This document shows positions 17,423 to 25,421 of a stretch of 64,000 bases of DNA, in pieces (positions within the stretch are counted from its first letter, which is position 1; the number at the start of each line of letters is the position of its first letter). The notes beneath the pieces are model-generated. The model was not told the DNA's origin and did no database searches. It saw only the letters and a program-made list of their open reading frames with translations. The DNA lies in assembly GCF_028369295.1 (NCBI RefSeq), contig NZ_JAQMYP010000006.1, forward strand, positions 62,001-126,000. Reading direction: 5' to 3'. The position numbers were made by a program, and so were the translations under genes. The stretch comes from Streptomyces sp. HD (GTDB lineage Bacteria > Actinomycetota > Actinomycetes > Streptomycetales > Streptomycetaceae).

Positions 17423-18013
17423 TTAACTCTTGGACATGACGGTCCGTCGGACATGAACAGCAGTCAGCGCCAGGGCCAACGGCCCCGGGGCGAGGAACGC
17501 GAGCGGCACCAGCATCCAGGCACACAGGGCGGCGGTCGCCACCGCGAGCAGCACCAGGCCGCTGCCGCCCACGTCCTGTACGGCGTCCCGGGCGGCCTCC
17601 CGTACGGCCGCCCGCCAGTCGGTGAGCGACTCGGGGCGGGCGCAGGCCCTGAGGCCCACCACCGCGGCGCACGCGCCGATCGCGGCGGCCGTCACCGCGA
17701 ACACCGGCGCACCCGGCAGCCCCGCCCCGGCCAGCGCCAGATCGGCGGCCAGCAGCAGCGCACCCGCCAGTGCGAGGACGCCCGCCGTCAGGTCGCCGGT
17801 CCGCAGCCGCCGCCGGAGCAGCGCGAAGTACCGCCCGGCGGTGGCCGGTTCACCCTCCCGGGCTCCCCGCAGCACCGCACACGCCGTCGACAGCGCGGCC
17901 GGTGCGGTCAGCAGGGGCAGGCCTGCCACGGCTGTGGCGAGGCCGACGCTCAGTACGTCGGCGAACAGGGTCATGCGCGGGCCGAACACCTCACCCGCCT
18001 CACGTGTCGGCAT
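17423..18013 (-). CDS. YesL-like (DUF624) membrane protein of sugar operon
   Basis: Integral membrane protein of 196 residues with about five hydrophobic helices. An N-terminal segment VFGPRMTLFADVLSVGLATAV precedes a cytosolic arginine-rich loop (FALLRRRLRTGD). Size, topology and position behind carbohydrate ABC permeases fit the YesL/DUF624 family, whose role is not known. The ATG at 18013 lies 5 nt after the preceding permease stop, so it is the last gene of the operon running from 23952. Confidence 0.65.
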   Translation of the reverse strand: MPTREAGEVFGPRMTLFADVLSVGLATAVAGLPLLTAPAALSTACAVLRGAREGEPATAGRYFALLRRRLRTGDLTAGVLALAGALLLAADLALAGAGLPGAPVFAVTAAAIGACAAVVGLRACARPESLTDWRAAVREAARDAVQDVGGSGLVLLAVATAALCAWMLVPLAFLAPGPLALALTAVHVRRTVMSKS

Positions 18014-18018
18014 CCCGC

Positions 18019-18879
18019 TCACCCCTTCAGCCCGGAGCTGGCCATGCCCTCCACCAGGAAGCGCTGGAAAGCGAGGAAGAACAGCACGATCGGCAGCAGC
18101 GCGATCACGGACAGCGCGAACATCGGGCCGAACGCCGAGGTGCTGGAGGCGTCCACGAACGACCGCAGGGCGAGCGTGAGCGTGAACTTGTCCGGGTCGA
18201 AGAGGTAGATGAGCTGGGTGAAGAAGTCGTTCCACGTCCAGATGAAGGTGAAGATGGCGGTCGTGATCAGCGCGGGGCGGGTCAGCGGCAGTACGACCTG
18301 GAAGAAGCTGCGGAACGGGCCGCAGCCGTCGATGCGGGCCGCCTCCTCCAGCTCACGCGGCAGACCGCGCATGAACTGCACGATGAGGAACACGAAGAAG
18401 GCCTCCGTCGCCAGGAACTTCGGCAGGATCAGCGGCCAGTAGGTGTTCACCAGGCCGAGCTGGTTGAAGATGATGTACTGCGGGATCAGCACCGCGTGGT
18501 GCGGCAGCATGATCGTGGCGATCATGAACGCGAACAGCGGCCCACGGAACCGGAACCGCAGGCGCGCGAAGGCGTAGGCGGCGAGCGAGCAGCTGATCAC
18601 GTTGCCGAGGACCGCGCCGCCCGCGATCAGCAGCGAGTTGGCCAACAGGCGCCAGATGGAGACGTCGTTGACGCCGTCCAGGGCCGTGGAGTAGTTCGAC
18701 CACTCCAGGTGGCGGGGCAGCAGGTCCAGGCTCGCGATGACCTCGTCGGCCGGCTTGAGCGAGGTCGCCAGCAGCCAGGCCAGCGGGTAGAGCATCACCA
18801 GCAGGGCGGCCAGACAGCCGAGGTGCAGGGCGACACGGCCCCAGCGAACCGGCTTGCGTGTCAAGGCAGTTGTGGTCAT
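18019..18879 (-). CDS. carbohydrate ABC transporter permease (MalG-like)
   Basis: Second permease of a sugar importer, 286 residues, six transmembrane segments. The EAA loop that contacts the ATPase is EEAARIDGCGPFRSFFQVVLP. The protein opens with the usual VALHLGCLAALLVMLYPLAWLLATSLK and ends AFQRFLVEGMASSGLKG, a typical MalG-type terminus. Its ATG (18879) overlaps the stop of the first permease (ATGA). No ATPase gene is in the operon; in Streptomyces a shared MsiK-type ATPase usually serves such systems. Confidence 0.95.
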   Translation of the reverse strand: MTTTALTRKPVRWGRVALHLGCLAALLVMLYPLAWLLATSLKPADEVIASLDLLPRHLEWSNYSTALDGVNDVSIWRLLANSLLIAGGAVLGNVISCSLAAYAFARLRFRFRGPLFAFMIATIMLPHHAVLIPQYIIFNQLGLVNTYWPLILPKFLATEAFFVFLIVQFMRGLPRELEEAARIDGCGPFRSFFQVVLPLTRPALITTAIFTFIWTWNDFFTQLIYLFDPDKFTLTLALRSFVDASSTSAFGPMFALSVIALLPIVLFFLAFQRFLVEGMASSGLKG

Positions 18880-19814
18880 CGGTCCCCCTCGGAGGCGTAG
18901 AAGACCCAGGAGCGCGAGGTGCGGAACAGCACCGCCGTGACGGCGCCGATCACGATCAGCAGCACCCAGGCCATGGCGGAGGCGTAGCCCATGTGGGAGG
19001 CGACGAAGCCGCGGTCGTAGAGGTAGAGGGTGTAGACGAGTGTCGAGTCGGCGGGGCCGCCCTTGCCGGCACTCAGCGCGAAGGCGGGTGTGAAGACCTG
19101 GAAGGCCTGGATGGTTTGGAGGACGAGGTTGAAGAACAGGACCGGGGACAGCATGGGCACCGTGACGGACAGGAACTGCCGCCACTTCCCCGCGCCGTCC
19201 ACGGCCGCCGCTTCGTAGAGCTCACCGGGGATCTGCTGGAGGCCGGCGAGGAAGATGACCATCGGTGCCCCGAACTGCCACACCGTCAGCAGTGCCACGG
19301 CGAGCAGTGCCCAGCCGGGCCGGTTCACCCAGCCGCCGGTGCCGAACAGGTTGTCCACCGTGCCGCCGTCGTTGAAGATCGCCCGCCAGACGAGCGCGAT
19401 GGACATCGACGCGCCGAGCAGCGAGGGGGCGTAGAACGCGGACCGGTAGAAGCCCTTGCCGCGCTTCATGGACTTCAGGGCGAGGGCGACGGCCAGCGCC
19501 AGGGCCAGTTGCAGCGGCACGGCGATCACGACGTAGGTCACGGTGGTCAGCACCGACCGCCAGTAGCGCGGGTCCTCGGTGAACATCTGGACGTAGTTGC
19601 GCAGGCCCACCCAGCGCGGCGGGTTGAACAGGTCGTAGTCCGTGAAGGACAGGTACAGCGACACGGCCATCGGCAGCAGGGTCAGCACGGTCGCGCCGAG
19701 CACCCATGGGGAGAGGAACACCCAGGCGGGGCCCTGGCGTTCGCGCCGGGGGCGGCGTTTCGGGGTGGCTGAAGTGGCGGGTTTCGTCCCGGTGCGGATC
19801 GTGGTGGTGGTCAT
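18876..19814 (-). CDS. carbohydrate ABC transporter permease (MalF-like)
   Basis: First permease of the importer, 312 residues, with a basic cytosolic N-terminus (about 30 residues) and six membrane helices. The EAA loop is YEAAAVDGAGKWRQFLSVTVPMLSP. The start LSPWVLGATVLTLLPMAVSLYLSFTDYDL is characteristic of the family. It overlaps both neighbours by 4 nt (ATGA), coupling translation to the binding protein upstream and MalG-like partner downstream. Confidence 0.95.
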   Translation of the reverse strand: MTTTTIRTGTKPATSATPKRRPRRERQGPAWVFLSPWVLGATVLTLLPMAVSLYLSFTDYDLFNPPRWVGLRNYVQMFTEDPRYWRSVLTTVTYVVIAVPLQLALALAVALALKSMKRGKGFYRSAFYAPSLLGASMSIALVWRAIFNDGGTVDNLFGTGGWVNRPGWALLAVALLTVWQFGAPMVIFLAGLQQIPGELYEAAAVDGAGKWRQFLSVTVPMLSPVLFFNLVLQTIQAFQVFTPAFALSAGKGGPADSTLVYTLYLYDRGFVASHMGYASAMAWVLLIVIGAVTAVLFRTSRSWVFYASEGDR

Positions 19815-21094
19815 GACCTCAGCTCCGCCTTCGCCTCGGTGACGTAGTTCTCGGCCGCCTCGCGGGGCGACATGCGCGCGTACGACACCTGGTCGTAGTC
19901 GCGCTGGAAGGTAGTCTGCAGGGCGTTGTCACCGGAGGGCGGTGCCTGTGGCGGGGGCTGGAGGGTGCCCTCCAGGGAGGTCTGGTAGGCGGCGATCGTC
20001 CGGTCGAAGTCCTTGAGCCGGGGCTCGACCTCCTTGCGGAGGGCGTCGTTGACGGGGATGCCGCGGGTGGCGCCGAGGATCTTCGCGGCCTGTGCGTCGT
20101 TGACGAGGAAGTCGACGAGCTGGGCGGCCTGCTTGGCGTGAGCGGTGTTGGCGCCGACGCCGAGGAACATCGACGGCTTGAAGTACTGACCGGGGGTGCC
20201 GTCCTCCCCCGACGGCATCGGTGCGAGTGCGACACCGCTCGGTATGAGGGCGAGGAATCCGCTGGCCGGAGCGTCCCAGTTGGCGTCGGTGGTGGCCTCG
20301 CCGCGCCCGAGCGGAGTGTTCTCGACGGAACCGTCGAGCTGGGTCGTCTGCTCGGCCGGTGAGACGACGCCCTCGCGCCGGAGCCCGTCGGTGAACGTCC
20401 ACCAGCGGGTCAGGTCGTCGGAGGTGAAGCCGAGGCCGCCGTCCTTCGTGTAGAGGGACTTGCCCCGGCCTCGCAGCCACACCTCGAAGCAGTCCTCGCT
20501 CTGGCCGGGGTCGGTGGCGCCGGGCTTGCCGGTCCTCTCGGCCAACTCGCGCATGGTGTCGGCCCATTGGGTCCAGGTCCAGCTCCTGCCGGGGAGCGGC
20601 ACCCCGCTCGCCTTCCACGCCTTGACGTCGTAGGCGACGGTCTCGGTGCCGCGGCCCTGCGGGATCGCGTACTGCGTGCCGTCCAGCCGGCCGGTGGCGA
20701 GCAGGCCCGCGTCGATCTCACCGGTGCGCAGTACGGCCTTCTGCTGCGCGAGGTCGAGCAGCACGCCGCCGGAGGCGTACTGGTCGATCTGCCGGTAGTC
20801 CAGCTGCATCACGTCGGGGGCGTCGCCGCCGGCGGCCTGGGTGGCGAGCTTCTGTTTGTAGGCCTCGTAGGCGGAGAACGACGTCTGCACCTGAATGTCC
20901 GGGTGCTGTTTCTCGAACAGGGCCAGGGCCTGCTCGGTGCGTTCCGCGCGGTCGGGGTTGCCCCACCACGTGTAGCGCAGCACGACTTTGCCGCCGCCGA
21001 CCGACTCCCCGGATCCTCCGCAGCCCGCCAGCACCGCGCAGAGCGCTAGTGCGGCGGCCGACGCGCAGAACCCCTTTGTCCTGTGTCCGGGCAT
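19811..21094 (-). CDS. sugar-binding lipoprotein of ABC importer
   Basis: Extracellular solute-binding protein family 1, 427 residues. Lipoprotein signal with lipobox LAGC: Cys25 follows a hydrophobic stretch and a GGSG linker. The start of the mature protein (VVLRYTWWGNPDRAERTEQALALFEKQHPDIQVQ) is the classic carbohydrate-binding opening. Its gene stop overlaps the first permease. A 61-nt gap separates it from the cupin gene upstream. The ligand cannot be read; neighbours suggest an oxidised or modified sugar. Confidence 0.95.
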   Translation of the reverse strand: MPGHRTKGFCASAAALALCAVLAGCGGSGESVGGGKVVLRYTWWGNPDRAERTEQALALFEKQHPDIQVQTSFSAYEAYKQKLATQAAGGDAPDVMQLDYRQIDQYASGGVLLDLAQQKAVLRTGEIDAGLLATGRLDGTQYAIPQGRGTETVAYDVKAWKASGVPLPGRSWTWTQWADTMRELAERTGKPGATDPGQSEDCFEVWLRGRGKSLYTKDGGLGFTSDDLTRWWTFTDGLRREGVVSPAEQTTQLDGSVENTPLGRGEATTDANWDAPASGFLALIPSGVALAPMPSGEDGTPGQYFKPSMFLGVGANTAHAKQAAQLVDFLVNDAQAAKILGATRGIPVNDALRKEVEPRLKDFDRTIAAYQTSLEGTLQPPPQAPPSGDNALQTTFQRDYDQVSYARMSPREAAENYVTEAKAELRS

Positions 21095-21155
21095 GCCGAG
21101 GTCACCTCTCCTCTCCTCGGGCTTTCCGTTGGCCCCCCTCGGTCCCCCTGATCCC

Positions 21156-21908
21156 CTATTCGCCGCCGTACGGCAGCGTCGTCCCGGGCAGGTTGTACTC
21201 GTCCCGGTGGCCGCACATCCCGAAGCCGCCGAGCCGGGTGGGCGCCGTCTCGTGAGCGGTCGCGTCGGCGAGGTACGCCGGCTCCCCCGCCTCCAGGGCG
21301 TCGAGCTGGGCGCCCGTTCGCTCGGCCGTGGCCAGGGCGCCGGCCCGCCACAGCTCCCGCCAGTTCGGCACCTTGGCGCGCACCAGCCGGGCAGCGGCGC
21401 GCTGGAACTCCCGGTACGGCCCGTCGTCCCCGGCGACGAGCCTCTCGCGCAGGGCGAGGTAACCCTCGACGGCGAGGTCCCTGCGGCGGCGTGCGGCGGC
21501 CGCCGTCTTCGGGCCGGTGCCGGGCGGCAGCGTGGCCGCGGCCGCGTACCGCTGCGGATCCGCGAGGACCTCGGGCGGGAAGGTGAAGACGGCGTCCCCG
21601 GCCTCGGGCAGTCCGCTGTTCTGCATCAGCACCGTGATGCGCAGATCGCCGCCCTGGACCATCCGGTGCACGGTCCCGGGCGTGAACCAGGCGACCGAGC
21701 CCGGCTCCAGCGGGATGTCCCGGTAGCCGTCGGGGCTCAGCGTCTGCACCGCGCCCCGGCCTGCGGTGACGACGTACGCCTCGGTGCACACCAGGTGCAG
21801 ATGCGGGCTGCCGCCGCACACTCCGTCGGCGGCCTCCCAGTCGTAGGCGCTGAGGTGGGACAGGCCGACCGCGCCGGGCAGCGGGTGCGGCAGGTTCGGC
21901 TTCACCAC
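21156..21908 (-). CDS. cupin-domain protein of sugar operon
   Basis: Protein of 250 residues with a cupin metal site near its N-terminus: PHLHLVCTEAYVVTAGRG (HxH...E) and PGSVAWFTPGTVHR (second His). The alpha-helical, Arg-rich C-terminal half has no feature I recognise. It overlaps the DUF6807 gene upstream by 7 nt. An isomerase, epimerase or sensing role in handling the imported sugar is possible; nothing in the sequence settles it. Confidence 0.8.
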   Translation of the reverse strand: MVKPNLPHPLPGAVGLSHLSAYDWEAADGVCGGSPHLHLVCTEAYVVTAGRGAVQTLSPDGYRDIPLEPGSVAWFTPGTVHRMVQGGDLRITVLMQNSGLPEAGDAVFTFPPEVLADPQRYAAAATLPPGTGPKTAAAARRRRDLAVEGYLALRERLVAGDDGPYREFQRAAARLVRAKVPNWRELWRAGALATAERTGAQLDALEAGEPAYLADATAHETAPTRLGGFGMCGHRDEYNLPGTTLPYGGE

Positions 21909-22840
21909 GGCAGTGCCTCCAGGTGAGCGCCCACCCGCTCCCGGTCCCAGGCCCCGTCGGCGAAGACCACCCGGTAGCGGTAGGCGAAGGACTCACCGGG
22001 CGGCAGCTCGAACTCCTCGAAGAAGGCCCAGGAGAACGCGACCGTCGGGATCGGCTCAGAGCGCACGAACCAGTGCGACTCGTGGATCGCGGAGCGCTCG
22101 TCCAGGTTCTCGGGGGCGTGCGCGAAGACGAGTGTGGAGTGCCCGTCGACGTCGTCGTGCTCGGTGGTGAACGCGAGCCACGGGGCCTGCGTGCCCATCA
22201 GCTTGCCCGCGTCCGCGCCCGCTCCCCCGTCGAGGTCGGGTCCGAAGGCAGTGCCCCCGGTGAAGTCGCGGGGCCCGCGCCACTGGAGTCCGGTGTAGCC
22301 GGCCATCTCACGGCCCGCCGTGGTGGGCGAGCCGAAGGCCAACGGCTCGGCTCGGAGGTTGGTCAGCCGGATCGACCAGTCCAGGGCCCAGGCACCGGCC
22401 GCCTCGTCCACCGAGTGGACGGTGAGCCCGCGCACCTCGCGTGCCCACTCCTCGCCGCCGTTCTCGACCCAGGTGAGGTCCTCGGTGACGGCGAGCCGGT
22501 CGTCGTCCGCCGTGAACAGCGAGAAGCCGTCGTGCCGCATCGAGCCGACGCGCTCGGGCAGCGGGAGGTAGCCCTCGCCGTGGACGTAGGAGTTGCCGCC
22601 CCAGAAATTCTGGCCGGACAGATGGCTCGCGGTCATCTGCAGGCCCTTGTGCCAGCGGTGGTCGCTGGGCCGGTAGCCGGTCACGGTGTGCCCGGCGAGG
22701 GTGCGCACCGGGTGGGCGTAGGGCTTGCGGGACTCGAACGCGTCGGGGTCGGGGCGGTAGACGTACCGCAGGATCTCGGTGCCGTTCGCGGCCGTGACCG
22801 CGATGTGGTCGCCGTGCGCGTGGGTGACGCGGATGCTCAT
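21902..22840 (-). CDS. PmoA / DUF6807 family protein
   Basis: Beta-rich protein of 312 residues of the PmoA-like (DUF6807) family, often linked to Gfo/Idh/MocA oxidoreductases in carbohydrate loci. Typical stretches are RKPYAHPVRTLAGHTVTGYRPSDHRWHKGL and FWGGNSYV, with closely spaced His, Asp and Trp residues. The biochemical role of the family is not established to my knowledge. The ATG at 22840 overlaps the stop of the oxidoreductase gene (ATGA). Confidence 0.85.
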   Translation of the reverse strand: MSIRVTHAHGDHIAVTAANGTEILRYVYRPDPDAFESRKPYAHPVRTLAGHTVTGYRPSDHRWHKGLQMTASHLSGQNFWGGNSYVHGEGYLPLPERVGSMRHDGFSLFTADDDRLAVTEDLTWVENGGEEWAREVRGLTVHSVDEAAGAWALDWSIRLTNLRAEPLAFGSPTTAGREMAGYTGLQWRGPRDFTGGTAFGPDLDGGAGADAGKLMGTQAPWLAFTTEHDDVDGHSTLVFAHAPENLDERSAIHESHWFVRSEPIPTVAFSWAFFEEFELPPGESFAYRYRVVFADGAWDRERVGAHLEALPW

Positions 22841-23952
22841 GCGCGCTCCTTGGGGGCCCAGTGGGGGTCGTCGCCGTGCATGGCCGGGTAGAAGGGGTCG
22901 CACGGCCCGATCTCCCCTGCGAGCACCGTGCGGTCCGTGAACGCGGCCTTGTAGAGGGCGGCGGCGAAGTCGAGGGTGACCCGCGCGTCGGGGCCGCTGC
23001 CGGGCGGCCGCACACCGTTGTCGTAGGCGTCGAGGAGGGCGCCGAGCTGTGCCGTGTGCGAGCTGGGCACGTCCGTCGCGGGGGTGCGCCAGGCGGTGGC
23101 GCGCTCGGAGGGGACGTGCGGGGCCGGGGTGTAGACCCAGTCGTCGTTGCGGTGGCCGTACAGGTGCGTGAGCTCGACCGTCGCGTCGGCGCAGTCGATA
23201 CGGATACGGCTGACTTCGTGCGGGGAGAGCACGCTGTTGACGACGGTGGCGAGGGCGCCGTTCTCGAACCGTACGAGGGCCGTCGAGACGTCCTCACTCT
23301 CGGTGTCGTGGACCAGCCGCGCGGCCATGGCCCGGATCTCCGACCAGGGGCCGAGCAGGTGCAGCAGCAGGTCGAACTGGTGGATGCCGTGCCCCATCGT
23401 CGGCCCGCCGCCCTCGCTGGCCCAGCGTCCGCGCCAGGGCACCGCGTAGTACGCGGCGTCGCGGTGCCAGGTCGTCTGGCAGTGCGCCACCAGCGGGGCG
23501 CCCAGCTGACCGCTCGCGATCAGCTCCCGGGCGTGCACGGCTCCGGAGCCGTAGCGGTGCTGGAACACCACCGACGCATACGCCCCCGACGCCTCCTCGG
23601 CCGCCGCGATGTCGTCGTACTCGGACAGCGACAGACACAGCGGCTTCTCGCACAGCACCCAGGCCCCCGCCTTGAGCGCGGCGACGGTCTGCTCCCGGTG
23701 CAGCGACGGCGGCGTGCCGATCAGCACCAGATCGGGGCGTACGGCGTCCAGCATGGCGTCCGTCGAGGTGTACCCGGCGACCTCCTCGCCCGCGAGCTGC
23801 CGGAAGGCGTCCAGCCGGGCCTGGTCCACATCGACGGCGGCGACCAGCTCCGCCCGGTCCGCGTGGTGTCTCAGCGCGGGCAGATGGCTTCCGCTGACGA
23901 TGGCGCCGGTACCGATCACGGCGACGCGGCGGTGGGCGGGACTTCGGGACAT
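22837..23952 (-). CDS. Gfo/Idh/MocA oxidoreductase (operon leader)
   Basis: NAD(P)-dependent sugar or cyclitol dehydrogenase of 371 residues. N-terminal Rossmann motif VAVIGTGAIVSGSH, then the family EKP motif (LCEKPLCLSLSEYDDI) carrying the catalytic lysine, and a C-terminal alpha/beta domain with MGHGIHQFDLLLHLLG. I prefer ATG 23952 (GAGGAG 7 nt upstream) to the upstream start at 23988. It is the first gene of a seven-gene operon ending with the YesL-like gene, with an AAGCGCTT palindrome 41 nt upstream of its ATG. Confidence 0.93.
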   Translation of the reverse strand: MSRSPAHRRVAVIGTGAIVSGSHLPALRHHADRAELVAAVDVDQARLDAFRQLAGEEVAGYTSTDAMLDAVRPDLVLIGTPPSLHREQTVAALKAGAWVLCEKPLCLSLSEYDDIAAAEEASGAYASVVFQHRYGSGAVHARELIASGQLGAPLVAHCQTTWHRDAAYYAVPWRGRWASEGGGPTMGHGIHQFDLLLHLLGPWSEIRAMAARLVHDTESEDVSTALVRFENGALATVVNSVLSPHEVSRIRIDCADATVELTHLYGHRNDDWVYTPAPHVPSERATAWRTPATDVPSSHTAQLGALLDAYDNGVRPPGSGPDARVTLDFAAALYKAAFTDRTVLAGEIGPCDPFYPAMHGDDPHWAPKERA

Positions 23953-23990
23953 GCAGTTCTCCTCGGACGGCCGGCGGACAGCCCGCACCA

Positions 23991-24002
23991 GAAAGCGCTT
24001 GC
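23991..24002. promoter_or_regulatory. LacI-family-type operator candidate
   Basis: GAAAGCGCTTGC, centred on AAGCGCTT (23993-24000), upstream of the sugar operon. LacI/GalR-family regulators in Streptomyces commonly bind palindromes with this GCGC centre. The matching regulator gene is not in the window. Confidence 0.55.
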
Positions 24003-24239
24003 ACTACGAAGATGACCCTAGGCAGGGACGGAATGTCAGGACAACCCCTCTGCGGCGAGATGGGCAAAGCCTGACCCGGACGACCCGGCCCGCTCCCCTT
24101 CCCGGCACCCGCCCAAACGGACGAATTTCACGGACCGCGCCACCCGGTGACCGGCTTCAACTCCGGCTTCCACAGGGGCCGTTGACAGTGCACGGGAAGC
24201 GCGTCACGGTGAGGGCTCGTCGTGCCCGGGAGGTCACCC

Positions 24240-25421
24240 ATGGCGCCAGCTGGAACCGACGTCGATCTGGTCGCACGCGTACGGGCGCTGCGCCCTCTCG
24301 TCCGCGAGCACGCGCTGCGCACCGAACAGGAGCGGCGGGTGGCGCCCGAGGTCGCCGCGGCACTGACGGAGGCCGGGATCCACCGGATGAACGTCCCCCG
24401 GCGCTACGGCGGCTACCAGAGCCGGCTGCGCACCCAGGTGGACGCGGTGACCGAGATCGCGGCGGCGTGCGGCTCGACCGCGTTCAAGACGCTGATCCAG
24501 GCCGGCTGCTCCTACATCGCGGCGCTCTTCCCGGACGAGGCGCAGGACGAGATCTTCACCGGCCCCGACGTCAGGGTGGGCGGCACCCTGATCCCGGACG
24601 CGACGGCGGTCCGGTCGGACGGCGGCTACGTCGTCAACGGCACGTCGGCCTTCGCCACCGGCTGTCACGACGCCGACTGGCATCTGCTGACGGTCCGGGT
24701 CGAGTCCGAGTCCGGCGGGGGTCCGCCCGAGGTGCTGTGGACGGCCGTGCCGATGGCCGAGCTGGAGATCCTCGACGACTGGTACGTCTCGGGACTGGCG
24801 GGCAGTGGCAGCAACAGCGTCGTCGCACGGGACGTGGTCGTCCCCGCACACCGGGTCCTGCCGGTCGGGCCGTTGCTGACGGGCGGCTTCCCGTCGAAGA
24901 CCAACGCCGACGACCCGTTCTACCGGATGCCCGTCCTGCTGCTGTTCTGCGCGTGGACGGCGCCGAACGCGCTCGGTCTGGCCCGCTCGGCGCTGGCGGA
25001 GTTCACCGAGCGCAGCCACCGGCGGGGCATCACGTACACCTTCCACCAGCGGCAGAACGAGGCGACGGTCACCCATCTGCAGGCGGCCGAGGCGGCCATG
25101 AAGATCTCCTGCGCCGAGCTGCTGACCGCCGAGTTCGTCGCCCTGATCGAGTCGCGGGCCGAGTCCGGCGAGCCGTACACGCCCGAGGAGCGGGCCAGGA
25201 TCCGGGCGCAGAGCGGCTATGTGGCGCGGCTGTGCAAGGAGGCCGTCGATCTGCTGGGCTCGGCGTCCGGGGCGTCGTCGCTGCACCGGGAGGTGCCGAT
25301 GCAGCGGGCGGTGCGCGATCTGCACGCGCTGAGTCTGCACTCGTTCGTGAATCCCGCGACCAACCTGGAGATCTACGGCCGGGTCCTGTCCGGGCTCGAT
25401 CCGGGTACGCCGTTCCTCTAG
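24240..25421 (+). CDS. acyl-CoA dehydrogenase-fold flavin enzyme (HsaA/DszC-like)
   Basis: Protein of 393 residues with the three-part acyl-CoA dehydrogenase fold: an N-terminal helical part (VAPEVAAALTEAGIHRMNVPRRYGGY), a middle beta part (VNGTSAFATGCHDADWH, WYVSGLAGSGSNSVVARDVVVP) and a C-terminal helical bundle. This arrangement, especially the G-x-GSGS segment before DVVVP, resembles two-component flavin monooxygenases (HsaA, DszC, HpaB-like) more than true dehydrogenases. ATG 24240 has GGGAGG 6 nt upstream; GTG 24222 is less likely. It stands alone and its 3' end overlaps the convergent polX stop by 4 nt. Substrate unknown. Confidence 0.85.
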   Translation: MAPAGTDVDLVARVRALRPLVREHALRTEQERRVAPEVAAALTEAGIHRMNVPRRYGGYQSRLRTQVDAVTEIAAACGSTAFKTLIQAGCSYIAALFPDEAQDEIFTGPDVRVGGTLIPDATAVRSDGGYVVNGTSAFATGCHDADWHLLTVRVESESGGGPPEVLWTAVPMAELEILDDWYVSGLAGSGSNSVVARDVVVPAHRVLPVGPLLTGGFPSKTNADDPFYRMPVLLLFCAWTAPNALGLARSALAEFTERSHRRGITYTFHQRQNEATVTHLQAAEAAMKISCAELLTAEFVALIESRAESGEPYTPEERARIRAQSGYVARLCKEAVDLLGSASGASSLHREVPMQRAVRDLHALSLHSFVNPATNLEIYGRVLSGLDPGTPFL

